This document shows positions 41,090 to 53,909 of a DNA stretch of 64,000 nucleotides, in pieces. The notes under the pieces were generated by a model. That model was not told the DNA's origin and made no database searches. It saw only the letters and a list, made by a program, of their open reading frames with translations. The DNA is from Schistocerca nitens (taxonomy: Eukaryota; Arthropoda; Insecta; Orthoptera; Acrididae): positions 710,913,202-710,977,201 of the forward strand of contig NC_064617.1 of NCBI RefSeq assembly GCF_023898315.1, given 5' to 3'. The position numbers and the translations under genes are program-made. How positions within the stretch are numbered: position 1 is the stretch's first letter; each line of letters begins with the position of its first letter.

Positions 41090-42255
41090 AATGCAGGTCA
41101 CAACCCGTTGGTTGTTTTTTGTCCCACAAACCCAACTTGCACTTTTCTCCATGACATCCTGAAAGCTATGGATCAAGGAAGTCGGGTAGATGGAGTATTT
41201 CTTGATTTCTGAAAAGCATTTGTCTCAGTACCACACCTGTGCTTTTTATCAAAATTGTGGTCAAATGGGGTATCAGACCAAATATGTGACTGGATTGAGG
41301 ATTTCTTGGTAGGGCAGATGTTGCATATTATCTTGGCTGGAGAGTCATTGTCAGATGTAGAAGTAAATTAGAGAGTACCCCAGGGAAACGTGTTGGGACT
41401 CTTGCTGTTCATGTTGTATATTGTATTAATGATTTTGTTGACAATATTAATAATAACCTCAGACGTTTCGTAGATGATGCAGTTATCTGCAACAAAATAC
41501 TATCAGAATGAAGCTGCACATATAGTCAGGCAGATCTTGATAAGATTTCAAAGTGGTGCAATTATTGGCAGCTTGATTTAAATTAACTCGGTTTAAATTT
41601 TCAAAAACGTAAAATTGTGTATTTCACAAAAAAAGAATAGTGCCCTTTGAGTCACAGTTAGACTCTGTAAACTCGTACAACGCCTACTCAAAACATGAAA
41701 TGGAATGATAACATAAGCCCAGTCATGGATAAAGCAAGTAACAGACTTTGGCTTATTGATATAATACTAGGGAAATGCAACCAGTCTACAAAGGAGATTG
41801 CTTACAAATCACTCATGGGAGCCATCTTAGAATATTGGTCAAGTGATCAGACTAACTAGTGCCAATAAAGTTAGAAAAGCAACACTAATTAAAACACAAA
41901 TAACTAATAAAAGAAAATTTAAAATAAACATAAATAAATCATAAAGTATCAATACTATTTGTAGAAAAAATCTACAGAAATGAATTCTAAATTCAACACA
42001 TTAATCTGTCAAAATAGTGAATTAATTAATATTAATCAATATAATAAAAAATATTTTAAACATATGGTCCTTCCGTACTAATATGGATTAATAGTCTTAG
42101 AATAGAAACCGGCAGCATGCATAGAGGCATTTAGTCATTGCAACCGTGCTCCATACTGAATGGAATGGGAAGAAACCATAATAACTTGTAGAGTGGGATG
42201 TACCCTCTGTGATGCACTTCACAGTGTTTTGCAGAGTCTAAGGTGTAGATGTAAC
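41090..42255 (+). pseudogene. Very old CR1-like LINE fragment (reverse transcriptase to 3' end)
   Basis: Decayed RT motifs follow one another: GVFLDF-stop-KAFVSVPH near 41190, CDWIEDFLVGQMLHIILAG near 41288-41345, VPQGNVLGLLLF near 41375 and RRFVDDAVI near 41464 (FVDD). A thumb trace follows, KCNQSTKEIAYKSLMGAILE near 41775. The 3' end appears at about 42200-42253 (GTACCCTCTGTGATGCAC, GGTGTAGATGTAAC). An A+T-rich stretch at 41860-42060 looks inserted or unalignable. Confidence 0.6.
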
Positions 42256-42797
42256 AATGAACAACATAATGTCAATCCCTTAGAGTAAATATACTTTATT
42301 ATCCACTCCCCCTCAACACATTCTTTCATTAAAAATGCATACAAATAGAATTAAATAAAGATAACATGAAGCAGATTATGTTCTAAAGAGCCTATTAATT
42401 TTGAAGAATGTAGAAAGTAATATGAGAGATTTAATTGGATATGATGATGGAAGTAGTGTTAACACCGTGAAGTCCACTAATTTTTCAGGTATCTATTACT
42501 TACTGGGTGAAAGTCAATAACTCACATTAAAAAAAGTCAGTGAATTGTGTGAGAAAAATAAAAGTAGGAGTAGTTAGAAAGATTGGACTGAAAAGTATTT
42601 TTCATTAATTGGTCAGAAAGTTCAGGACTGGAACAGTTCTGCTAACATACTCTTACAAGAAAAGGCACCTATGTTATCCATAAGGGTGTATTGGTACTCA
42701 ACACTGTTGCTCTACGTCATGGCCTCACAAAATTCATCATTCAGTTGATGCTTTCCTGTAATAATTAGCCTGTCACTTTGTTTGTCTCTCACATGTC
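42256..42797. other. No gene recognised
   Basis: A+T-rich spacer between two LINE fragments of opposite orientation. Confidence 0.35.
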
Positions 42798-43014
42798 TGC
42801 TTCATCTGCAACTACTCAGCAAGCCACCATAGAATGCCCTGTACCACTACTAGTCACTCCATTTCCTGTCTCACTACTAAATGGAGCGAGGGAAAAAGAC
42901 GATGTATATTGCTAATTTATGCTATCTTGCCTCCACAGTTCTTACATAAAATGCCCATTGGCATCAGTACAATCGTACTGCAATCAGCGGCAAGTGTTGG
43001 TTCTCTAATTTTTC

Positions 43015-44455
43015 TCAATACATTTTGTGAAAAGAACATGGTCTTGCATCCAGGGGTTCCCATTTGAGTTCTTGAAGTATCTCTGTAAAATTCTCATATT
43101 GATCAAACCTACTGGAAACAAATCTAGCAGTACTCCTCTGAATTGATTTGACATCTTCGTTCAATCTGACCTGGTGAGGATCCCAAATACTCAAGCAGTA
43201 CTCAATAATATATTGCACTAGGGTTCTGTACGAGGTCTCCTTTATAGACAAATTGAGCTTTCCTAGATCTCTCCCAAAAAACTGAAGTTGACAATTCACC
43301 TTCCCTATTAGTACTAATACTACTACTGTTATTGCTACTAACCTTATGTGCTCATTCCATTTCATATTGATTTGCAGCATTATGCTTAGATATTTAATTG
43401 ATGTTACTGTGTCAAGCAGTACACCACTTATAATGTATTTGAACATTACGGATTATTTTTCCTTACTCATCTGCACTAACTTACATTTTTCTACATTTAG
43501 AGCAAGCTGCCATTCATTACACCTAGTAGAAATTGTGTGTCATTTATGTGTGTAGAGAACGAGAGTGGTCCTATTACACTTTTCTGAGGCATTCCTGAAG
43601 ATACCATTGCCTCTGATAATCACACGCCGTCCAGGACAACGTACAAAGAATTGAGTCACTCGTGTATCTGAGAAACTATTTTACATGCTCTGACCTTTGT
43701 TATCAGTCTACAGTGGCTGCAGTGTCACACTTTCTGGAACTTAAGGACTAAGGAATCTGCCTGTTGCCCATCAACCATGGTTCACAGGATATAGTGCAAG
43801 AAAAGGACAAGCAGAGTTTTGCAAAAGTGACGCTTTCCAAATCCATGATGATGTGGAGAGAAGTTTTTCTATCTCAAGAAAATTTATTATATTTGAGCTT
43901 AGAACATGCTCAAGAATTCTGCAGCAAACTGATGATGTTAAGAATTTTGGTCTTTTTATGGGTCTGTTCTTTTACACTTCTTATATAAGGGAGTCACTTG
44001 GTTTTGTGTAGCCGCTTGGCATTGTGTGCTGGAATAAAGGCCCATTGCTGAATAATAAAAACACTGCTAGCCTTCTTGGTGGATTTTTTTAACTTTAACT
44101 GTAACAACCATGGTTGCCGTGATGACACCGTGGTCACCAATTGCTGTCTACTTTGACTCTGTCAGTAAATCGGCCTCCTGTTTGTAGCTATAAGGTCTAA
44201 AATATTTCCATTGCATATAGGTTGTTGAGCTAATTGCTCAAGATAGTTTGTGGAAAAATGTGTTCAGAGCTACTTCACAAGTCTGTATGTCTGTGCCGCC
44301 TGCAGTGAATCCATAGATGTCCCAGTCTATACTCGATAGGTAAAAGTCGCCTTCATTTAACATTGTATGAATGGGCTACATCTGTGTTACTGAGTGGAAA
44401 CTTTCTTCGAGTGATTCTAAGTCTGTTACGGCAGAATTGGGGAGCCGATAAACAC
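43015..44455 (-). pseudogene. Reverse transcriptase of the split CR1-like LINE
   Basis: A 143-codon open frame (43015-43446) reads FKYIISGVLLDTVTSIKYLS, then DLGKLNLSIKETSYRTLVQY and EYCLSIWDPHQVRLNEDVKS, matching the thumb region at 21.2-21.6 kb. Higher up, 43560-43990 is the decayed palm region and 44080-44450 the endonuclease-RT linker. The frame breaks often, so the copy is inactive. Confidence 0.7.
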
Positions 44456-46023
44456 GTTGTAATGTCTCTTGCAGCGGTCTCTCCGCGATATTTTCAGAAA
44501 TTTTATAAATTATAAAACTCAGTACATATCTCGAAATATCTCTTCTTATCTTACCGATTATCAATGCAAAGTAGTTTCAAGCCCAATTATTCCTTGGAGC
44601 GTCCATTTACTCCATGGAATAGCTTCTCTGCTATCTATGTTTTCTCTTATGAAAAGAATGAAGGAATTCTTGCCTATTAGTACTGAAAGGAGGAGGATGT
44701 ATATGTATGTATTGTTGAGCTAGTCGCCATCTTGATGAGATTCTGGTTGAGAAGGAATTTAATACATGAACTAAACTAAAGTAAGTGTGTTCGCGTATTA
44801 TTTAACTGATTATTATTGACAGTGTCTGCTTACTATGCTGTGTTGCACAGGATCAGTGGGGAACGTCTGATTTACACTGGACGAACCTGCCGTTTTGTAT
44901 GCTCAAAATATCCAGTTACTTCAAATAAATAGGCTAACACGTTCCTACCAGCAGATCTCCGGTCTTCCCCATGTGATCACCGAAAGTTAATAATTATTAC
45001 AAATGTTTCCAGGAGATCGACTGACAATTTTCGTCGCACCAAGACTTCGAAATTGCTTCACTGCCTTATGGAATTTAAGTTAAGCTCAATTTAATCAGGA
45101 TAGAACAGTATTGAACTGTGTGAATGTGATAAGCCTGCTTTGTGAATGAAAATTCCCTTAACATATGCATGTTTTTACTATCCTGTCACAGTCGCTAAAT
45201 TTAATTAATTAATTAATTTATTTATTTATTTATTTTTGTGGAATCTAAAATTTAAAAACCCCCTCTCACACCGGCCTGATTTAGCTTCACTGGTCAGGAC
45301 AGTAAAAACATGCATATGTTAAGGGAATTTTCATTCACAAAGCAGGCTTATCACATTCACACAGTTCAATACTGTTCTATCCTGATTAAATTGAGCTTAA
45401 CTTAAATTCCATAAGGCAGTGAAGCAATTTCGAAGTCTTGGTGCAACGAAAATTGTCAGTCGATCTCCTGGAAACATTTGTAATAGTTATTAACTTTCGG
45501 TGATCACATGGGGAAGACCGGAGATCTGCTGGTAAGACCGTGTTAGCCTATTTATTTGAAGTAACTGGATATCTTGAGCATAAAAAATGGCAGGTTCATC
45601 CAGTGTAAATCAGATGTTCCCCACTGATCCCGTGCAACACAGCGTAGTAAGCAGACACTGTCAATAATAATCAGTTAAATAATACGCGAACGCACTTACT
45701 TTAGTTTAGTTAATGTATTAAATTCCTACTCATACAGAATCTCATCAAGATGGCGACTAGCTCAACAATACATACATATACATCCTCCTTCTTTCAGTAC
45801 TAATCGGCAAGAATTCCTTCATTCTTTTCATAAGAGAAAACATAGATAGCAGAGAAGCTATTCCATGGAGTAAATGGACGCTCCAAGGAATAATTGGGCT
45901 TGAAACTACTTTGCATTGATAATCGGTAAGATAAGAAGAGATATTTCGAGATATGTACTGAGTTATATAATTTATAAAATTTCTGAAAATATCGCGGAGA
46001 GACCGCTGAAGAGACATTACAAC
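44456..46023. mobile_element. Large palindrome (~725-bp arms, ~100-bp centre)
   Basis: The left arm runs 44456 to about 45188 and begins GTTGTAATGTCTCTTGCAGC. The right arm runs from about 45296 to 46023 and ends with the inverted copy. I estimate about 97% identity, with mismatches concentrated in the outer and middle parts and the innermost ~200 bp almost perfect. The centre holds (TTAA)n/(TTTA)n sequence and a unique GAATCTAAAATTTAAAAACC stretch. Each arm has a short open frame (LRDIFRNFINY...) unlike anything I know. It interrupts a LINE cleanly, so it is mobile or was mobile. Confidence 0.85.
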
Positions 46024-46146
46024 ATCCGGTGATCAGCTTGAGTTCGCTTAGGCTGGTTACTCACGTCCAGAAAACTTCACATTCAGACTTGGTTTCAACC
46101 TCAATAGACACAATATTTTTGTCGATGCCAATGAGTACTCCCGCTC
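46024..46146 (-). pseudogene. Resumed CR1-like LINE: endonuclease end
   Basis: ATCCGGTGATCAGCTTGAG, with CACATTCAGACTTGG and TTTCAACCTCAATAGACAC, on the + strand matches the reverse complement of the endonuclease region of this LINE type. It directly continues what stops at 44455. Confidence 0.55.
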
Positions 46147-46147
46147 C

Positions 46148-47074
46148 TATTCACATCCACATCTACACTTACAGGCATACTCTGTAAGCAGCCATATGGT
46201 GTATGGCCAGTTCTACCCAGTACCGCTACTATTCATTTCCTTTCGTGTTCCACTCGCAAATACAGTGAGAAAAATGTGACTGTTTACATGTCTCCTTACA
46301 GTCCCTAATTTCTCGTAACTTCATGGTCCATGCACAAAATATACATTAGCGGCAGTAGAGTCATTCTGCAGTCGGTTTCAAATGCCGGCTCTCTGTGTCT
46401 TGCTTCAATCCGACCTGGTGGGGATCGCAAACACTCTAGCAGTACTCAAGAATGGCTCGCACTGTAGTTGGAGTCATGAACAATGGCAGTTGAGTTTAGG
46501 CTTGTTCTGCACACCTATATCACGCATTCTTCGACAGCCAATGAGTGTTTAGTAGTGCTCTGAGCACTCTGCTCTCAATGCCATAGCAAATATGAACATT
46601 AAATGTAATTTTAGCGAATTGTTTAGTAATTTTTTTCCATTTGTTGCGAGTTTTCATCACTGATGGTGGTGATAAGTGATACATTCTGCCTAAGTAAGGG
46701 AGAGACACAATTCGTACGATATACACTTTAAGTGGAAAACACATGATGTGCATACCAAACTGTCACTTGGAATTGCCAACAATGCCATCCCCATCCATGC
46801 CTCCACATACACGAACCACCATCGTTCATGGATCAGACTATAGTGTTCTATACACGATGTCCTTTACAGATAAACCACATTTTCCAAAAATTCTCATAGT
46901 AAAAACCAAATTTGACCATCCATCTTCATTACTACATCTTTGCATGATCACACCATTTAATGCCACTTTGTAACGTTATGTGTTGATATTTGATGTGACT
47001 GTGTTGAGCAGCTCACTACCAATATTGTATCCAAACATTATTGGATTGTTTTTCCTGTTCCTCTAGATGAACTT

Positions 47075-47109
<35 letters not shown>

Positions 47110-48780
47110 CTACATCTGCATGTATATGGCTACTCTGCAGTTCACAATTGAGTTGCTGTTCCACTCTTGAACACTTCTTACATTTAGAGCAAATTACAAA
47201 TTTTGTGTAAGTAATCTTGTATACTCCTATAGTCATTCATTAATGGCACCTTCCTGTACACTATATCATAATCAAGAAACATCTGCAGATGGCTGCTGTC
47301 ACTATACGTCAGAACATTCATGTATATGAAGAATAAGAGTGAATCTTATCACCCTTCCATGTGGGCCACCTGTTGATACCCTTGTTTCTGATGAACACTC
47401 TCTGTGAGGATAACACACTAGGTTCTATTGACTTAAGAGGTATTTGAGCCACTCATGTATATTGGAATCTATTACGAATGCTCATACCTTTGTTAACAGT
47501 CTACAGTGGGGCACCATGTCAAATGCTTTCCAAAAATTGAGGAAGATGGAAACTGCCAGTTGCCCTGCATCCATGTATTGCAGTATTTCATGAAAAAAGG
47601 GCAAGCTGAGGTTAAACTTGCTGATTTGTGGAGAGAAGCTTTATCATTGGACTGAGAATATGTTCAAGAATTTAGCAACAAACCGAAGTTAAAAATATTG
47701 GTCTGTAATTTTGCAGATTCATTCTTATGCCTTTCTAATATACAGGAGTCACCCACACTTTTTTTCAGTTGGACTCAGTGCAATAGATTAGCAATAAATG
47801 CCAGACAAGTAAGGGGCAAATGCCATAAAATACTATCAGTAAAACAAAATTGTGATTACATCCAGACCTAGCAACTTGTTTGTTTTCATCTCTTTCAGTT
47901 GCTTCTCTAAGCAAGGGATGCCTATTACTATGTCCTCCATATGGTAGTTAGTGTGATGATCAGATGACGGTATGTTTTTACGATCCTTCTGTGTGAATGA
48001 TTTGTTAAATGCGAAATTAGAAAGTTCAGCTTTTCTTTTGCTGGCTTCTATTGCTGCATCAGACTGTTCAGCAAGTGACTGGATAGAAGCCTTCAATCCA
48101 CTTAGCGATCTTATAGAATCAGAATTCTGTTGCGTTGTCAGCAAGATATTTTGCTAAGGTATACCAGTGCTAATTGTTATATGCTTCATGCATCAATCTT
48201 TTTACAGACTCATGAATTTCAACCAACTTTTGCTTTACTACCCATTCAAACTTGGCCAATAATTCCTCTTCGTCCATTATACTGGAACTAAATGATGTCC
48301 ATGCATTGTCTGTGAGGGATGCTAACAACTGCATATCTGCTCTTTCTAGCAAAAATATTCTCCTAGCCTTCTTGAGGGCTTTATTAACTTAAGAAACTGG
48401 TGTTGCTGTGTGACATAACTAAGCCCTGTCTCAATACTGACATCGACAGTGAGATCAGGCCTGTTTGTAGCTAAAATGTCTCCACTGCATGTGGGCTCTC
48501 GAACTACCTCTCAAGACAGTTTTTGGTAAATGTGTTCTAACATATTTCACAAGACTGCCTGTACGTACCACTTGCAATGAATCCACAGACGTTCCAGTCT
48601 GTACTTGGTAGGTTAAAGTTGCCTCGAGCTAATAATGCATGATCTGGGTATTTCCATGCTACTGAGCAAAGTCTTTCCTTGAATGATTCTAAAACTGTCA
48701 CAGTGGAATTGGGTGGCTCATAAAAACATCAGATAATTAACTTGAGTTTGCTTAGATCAGCTAGACTCCAGACCAACAGA
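46148..48780 (-). mobile_element. Second CR1-like LINE copy (minus strand)
   Basis: The 3' end lies at 46148-46200 (CATCCACATCTACACTTACA, CTGTAAGCAGCCATATGGTG). Going up, the RT thumb and palm are badly decayed (46350-47800). The linker is clearer: SLSGLKASIQSLAEQSDAAI, ELSNFAFNKSFTQKDRKNIP and HMEDIVIGIPCLEKQLKEMK at 47836-48144. MLERADMQLLASLTDN and IMDEEELLAKFEWVV follow at 48170-48352. It abuts the previous copy, with the endonuclease end near 48600-48780. Confidence 0.75.
47078..47165 (-). mobile_element. Short poly(A)-tailed LINE 3'-end insertion
   Basis: A T run of about 28 (poly(A) on the minus strand) is followed by ACAACTACATCTGCATGTATA and some 50 more bases resembling a LINE 3' end. 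It sits inside the thumb region of the surrounding LINE, whose sequence resumes at CTTACATTTAGAGCAA. Confidence 0.5.
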
Positions 48781-49454
48781 CCCCTACCAGTTCTGGGAAG
48801 GATACTGCAAATTGTCAGCACTGCTTGCACCCTGTGAGGGAGGCCAACTGTCTTTACGAACTGAGGATGGTCTGAGAACTAGAGCAACAGGCCTCACTGG
48901 TGCCGACATGAACCACAACTAGATGCTGATTGCACCCTACACCCTAGATAGCCACAAGCATTGCCGTCTACAGATTTTGGGTGAGGCCCCCTGGCAGACA
49001 AACAGAGTGCATGTTGGACTCCCGCCATGGATGCAATTTCTCTATAGGGCTCCATAATGCACCTAACATAGGAGCTCAAAATAAGCAGCAAAGCCCTCCC
49101 CATGTGTGCCTAGTCAGAACCTACTGAAGTAGTGGCCACTTGACCATCACGGATGGATGGGCATGGGCAGACAGGTAGTCCCAGCCAAGGGCTCTCTACC
49201 TCAACCTGCCACTCGCCTTATATGTCAGTTGGTGTTATTGGACTAGGTTATGCAATGGTTAAGGCACTGGTTTATAATTACACAAGAACAGAATTCAAAT
49301 TGCCATCTAACCATTAAGAATAAGGTTTCCTCTAATTTCCATAACTCCGTTCATGTGAACTGACAAAATACAGATATATGGATTATCAAAACATTTGTGA
49401 GACTCGGTGGAAAATTTCAAATAGAACAGAAACAGGGAAATCTTCAGACATGAA
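48781..49454. other. No gene recognised; possible decayed LINE 5' sequence
   Basis: G+C-richer sequence (48890-49200) with CCTCACTGGTGCCGACATG and CCCCCTGGCAGACAAACAG has the look of a LINE coding or leader region, but I cannot assign it. Confidence 0.3.
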
Positions 49455-50035
49455 AGTAACTTAGTACATGCTGCAATGGAGTGTTATAGAACCATTACTG
49501 TTCACATTGTATACAAAGGATCTTGTGGAGTACCCCAGAAGCTTCATCAAGCTGTTTTTGGATGATGCTTTCGTATAATACAAAGTCACAGTATTAGAAA
49601 ATTGCAACAAAATGCAAGAAGACCTTTGGAGGATTGACACTTCAGGGTTCAGGGAACAGCAGTTGACACTGAACATAAACAAATTAACATTATTACGTAT
49701 GTAGACAATAAGTTCCATTTTGTTTGATGACAAATTTGCCAAACAATCACTGGAAGCATTTAACAGCCATTAAACCTCTTATCTGCGATTTGTGTACAGA
49801 ACAATAAAGTGGAGTGACCACATAAAACTGCATGCATGAAAGGCAGATGCCAGATAGATTAATTGGAAGAATTCTCGGAAAGTTGTTCATTCACAAAGGA
49901 TGTAGCTTAGAAAACTCTTTTTCAGCTGGTACTTGGATATATGGGACCTACACCAAATACCACAAGATAGAGGAAATAGAAAAGATCCAAAGAAGAACAC
50001 TGCATTTTGTCACAGCTCCCTTTGAAGAAAGGAAA
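49455..50035 (+). pseudogene. Decayed LINE fragment (reverse transcriptase palm and thumb)
   Basis: The frame reads GVL-stop-NHYCSHCIQRILW near 49480 and LFLDDAFV near 49553-49575, a catalytic FADD changed to FLDD. A thumb trace follows: IYGTYTKYHKIEEIEKIQRR and TLHFVTAPFEERKK at 49925-50035. The + orientation is opposite to the neighbouring LINEs. Confidence 0.55.
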
Positions 50036-50721
50036 AAAGGTAAAGCTGTACCATGCACGGTCCTGCTGATGGTGGTATGATGTTGCCTTCCTCCCACCTT
50101 TGAACGTATATACCCAGCCAGCTTAGCTGGGACCTACAGTTTATTGTGAATCAGAATGATAGTGCAGCTCAGCATTTCTTACATTAACAAATGGTACCAG
50201 AGGTTAAAGAAATGGTGACAGAAAAAAATATTAGGACTGACTGACAACCTGCGAGCCTTGGATTTTTATTCTGTAACTGTACCTCCGACACCAAGACTTT
50301 TAATAACTAAAAAGGTGTCATAGAAGTTCTCATCTAACTTGATTGTGAGACACCACAAAAGAGACCGTGTGGTTTACTGTTGAAATTCATCGTGCATACA
50401 TTTCTACAAGTCAACCGATATATTGCTTCCTCCTACATATATCTTGTGAAAAGATGATGAAAGTAAAGTTCCATGTCACTGTAAAAGACTTAGGTGCAAG
50501 GCATCCCATACATCCTCCAAATATTACCTGTTGTTACAGGCATCTCCAGTCCCCTAAAAAGCAGGACTATCTGTGAGAGCACCCATGTGAATGTGATCTA
50601 CCAACTTCGCTAAATCTACTGTGCAGCATTCTATGTGCACACTACTGCTAACAAGATGGCCATCTGCATGAATGGTCATAGCCAAACTGTGGCTTAGAGG
50701 CAGCTGGCTTGTCAGGTTGCT

Positions 50722-50812
50722 TTTGTATACATGTAATTTAATAAAAGTGCAATCTTCAGACCAACTGTGGTATGAAATGCTAGCTTTCTTTTATACTTTT
50801 CCTCTCTCCACA
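50722..50812. repeat. Direct repeat, first copy
   Basis: TTTTGTATACATGTAATTTA through TATACTTTTCCTCTCTCCA. The second copy at 51571-51660 differs at about two or three positions. The copies lie about 850 bp apart in the same orientation. Confidence 0.85.
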
Positions 50813-50992
50813 CAGGACATTGTGCTTTGCTTCAGTGACTGCTCCACAGCTTCCACTGTCTAGATTCTTGCCACCAACACCACCTTTTCTGAATTGTACA
50901 TGGAGATTTCTTCGTGCAACATCTACTTCATTTGTCCCAGTCTCAGCCCTTGCTCTTTGCTAGCCTCTGTCCTCTGCCTGATTGATCCCACT

Positions 50993-50993
<1 letters not shown>

Positions 50994-51032
<39 letters not shown>
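50994..51032. repeat. (CA)n microsatellite
   Basis: About 19 CA units in a C-rich region. Confidence 0.95.
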
Positions 51033-51035
<3 letters not shown>

Positions 51036-51570
51036 TCTGCCCCTGCCCCCATCTGGCCCCAACACAGTTGTGTAGTCCATTCCACATCTCTGTTCTCCCC
51101 TCTTCCCTTCCCCTCCCCCACAGCATAGCTTTCTGACATGGAGCCTAGAAGCACACCATCCTGCCCCACTGCATCCTTGTCAAGTCCCACAGGCAGCATT
51201 ACAGCATCTTCTCCCACCCCTGCTATCCATCCTCCTCCTCATCCCCTGCCTCTTCTATACCCCTGCTTCTCACCCCATCCAAGATCGCTGTTGAGTGCAT
51301 TTGGGGCTCAGTGCTGGAGATTACTGTGTGTGTGTGTGTGTGTTTTTCTTTGTTTGAATATGTGTTTTTTCCAAATCTGAGGGAGAAGTTTGTCTAGTGG
51401 CTTAATTTACTATTAAATGTGCTTGTCCACCACACGATACCTCCTCTATGTGGTGAGTAGCAGTCTAACATAATTTATATTGTTGTTTGATAACTTTTGG
51501 AGAAAGGTGTTTTGTTTGTACTCTTGAAGTAAACTGTCCTTGAGCAACATTCTTAAAACAAAATTTCCCT

Positions 51571-51660
51571 TTTGTATACATGTAATTTAATAAAAATGCA
51601 ATCTTCAGACCAACTGTGGTATGAGATGCTAGCTTTCTTTTATACTTTTCCTCTCTCCAA
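51571..51660. repeat. Direct repeat, second copy
   Basis: Second copy of the repeat at 50722-50812. The DNA between them is C+T-rich, with a CA tract, and has no recognised coding sequence. Confidence 0.85.
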
Positions 51661-53755
51661 GGGTTGATGTGCCATAGAATTCAATTAATTGTAATAAACA
51701 AGAGACTAAATATTTAATGAGCTGCTGATTGTGGCCTGTAACTCCTCATTTGTGTTGATAAGTTGCGCTTCAAATTCTTTTTCCTTTTTTTTACAAAACA
51801 GATGGAAGTCAATGTGGAAATGTGGATTGCAAGGCAGCTAATGAATGGCCTCCCATCTGAAACTCTTAAGGGGGAGTTCCTTGTCACTACTGTAATGCAA
51901 AAGCAAGCTCTGTCATGAAGGGATGCGAAGTTGATGATATTTCTGTGCGATTATTCTGGATTAATTTTCATAGATGTTAAAGATTTTTGCAGAATAAGAC
52001 TATGGTGACTTTTGTCCCAGGTTCCACATTATAAACAGCACTACTACTTAACAGTTGCCTCAGACACACTGTTAGAAAAGAGTCGTCATTTTCTCACTTT
52101 CTCTACCCCTTCCTCCCCCACCCCCGTTTCCCTGCCTTCCCTGGAATGGTGCTGGAGGAATGCTAAGCTTGTGCTAGTAAGTACATATGATGGTCACACA
52201 TAATATACGTCTTAAACCCAAATTTCTCATGTGGGCATGTGTAAAACTGATGGGAGTGTTGTTAGCTTGAAAATTGTGGCCTGCCATCATTAACAAGTTT
52301 TGTGATCCACTTGTTGTTCCGTAAGATCAGTAGGTGCCACAGACTTCTTTTCCTGGTGATCTGCATCACAAATACCTGCACATTATGCTGACAAGTTCCT
52401 TCATTGCTACAACCAATCTGTCACTTGTGAACTTTCAGATCACACTCATTTTCAGATGATGTATGTTCTCCAGCAAGAAAGTGAATGATCCCATTCAGTT
52501 CTCATTTTGCAGGGGACTTGATTGTGAACTAAAAGGTACCATGTATAATTAGCATTAATTGCAGTACTAGAAAGTACAGATTGGTTGCACTGAAGTTTGC
52601 TTCATGTTACATTCAGTTTCTGTTGGGGGGAGGGGGGGATAATTGTTCCCCAAACTCTTTGCCTTGGATTCAGCATTTTAATTTGTAATATAAAAACATA
52701 ACTCACTGTTCAGCCAAGTGTAGTGTTTTGTATATAAATATACATTCGAAAACATTTATTGGCACACACACAACTATGAATAATGTTAAAAACTCGTTCG
52801 TTTGTAGATTTGTAGATTGGACTAAACTGCGTGCTTATCAGTCCCACAGTTTGGTTGTCAGACTAGTAAATCACTGATGAATACAGTAGACCACTTTTTA
52901 CTTTAGATTTCTTTTTTTAATCCTGTGGTAAAGTACTGGACTACAGATTCAAAGTTCTCTGGTTTGTGCCCCAGCCATTTCTAGGGTTTTTATCTGTTAC
53001 GGGTCACTTTGTTCACCTCTAGCAGTGATTGTAAATATCAAAAATGCTGAGCCATAAGTCTCTGTATCACAGCTATATAAATCATTTCAAAGGTTGGAAG
53101 AAGGCATCAGCATACCACTACCAATAAGACCATGCAACATTTCTTTTTTTTTTTCCCCCCATGCAGATATTGCGTGGATTTTCTTGAAAGAAACCTCTTT
53201 TTGGCCATGGTATTAAGGATTTCAGCCAGCTGTTTTCAGCAGTCAAAGCATGATGCATTTCATATTACTCTGATGATGCCACCATTTCTCTACTTCAGGC
53301 ATGGCAATTGGTTTTTCACTTAACAGAGTATTAAAACCTTAATATTCACTGAATATACTCATTATAGGACTAGTAATGTATGATAAATTTGTTATTAATT
53401 CACAAGTACTTTTAGTAAAATCAAGTTTGAATGTGCTGCAGTCAGGGTAGTATCCTCACACAAAGAAACCTTAACAAAATTTATTCTCTCACACATACAT
53501 TGACTTTTGTCTTAACCTGTTAAAGCTAAGTTCTTTACCTCTGCTGGCTTCTGTTCATTGCCCCTCTCACTTCTTTGAAACATCCATAGATGGAAAATTA
53601 GAAGAGAATGGGCTGTTATTAACATGTTTCATACAGTTTATTTATTTATTTTTTATTTTTTTATTTGATCCACAGTGTTTTGGCATTCACTTGAATAACA
53701 TGTGGGCAGCATGTTGTTTAGAGACTGATTACACCCAATGCATATTCCTAAACTA
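51661..53755. other. No gene recognised
   Basis: A+T-rich sequence with small T and G runs (near 52624-52638 and 53141-53155). No frame resembles a known protein. Confidence 0.35.
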
Positions 53756-53909
53756 AGAGGATTGAATGAAAAATAATGCCTTTACCTTCATTAATTGGAT
53801 TTGGGTGGGAATATTTTAATAAATGAAATGCAGAAATAATCCTTAGAATGTGATCTTTAATTACCAATATTCATTTTTCCACATAATCACCAACCAGTTG
53901 GATACGTTT

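Larger units (their letters stand above)
42798..46146 (-). mobile_element. CR1-like LINE (minus strand) split by a large palindrome
   Basis: The 3' end is near 42798-42850 on the + strand (CAAGCCACCATAGAATGCCC, then a match to ACCACTACTAGTCA). It runs up to the endonuclease end around 46024-46146. The palindrome 44456-46023 lies between the endonuclease end and the linker, and the LINE sequence resumes directly on its far side. Confidence 0.7.
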
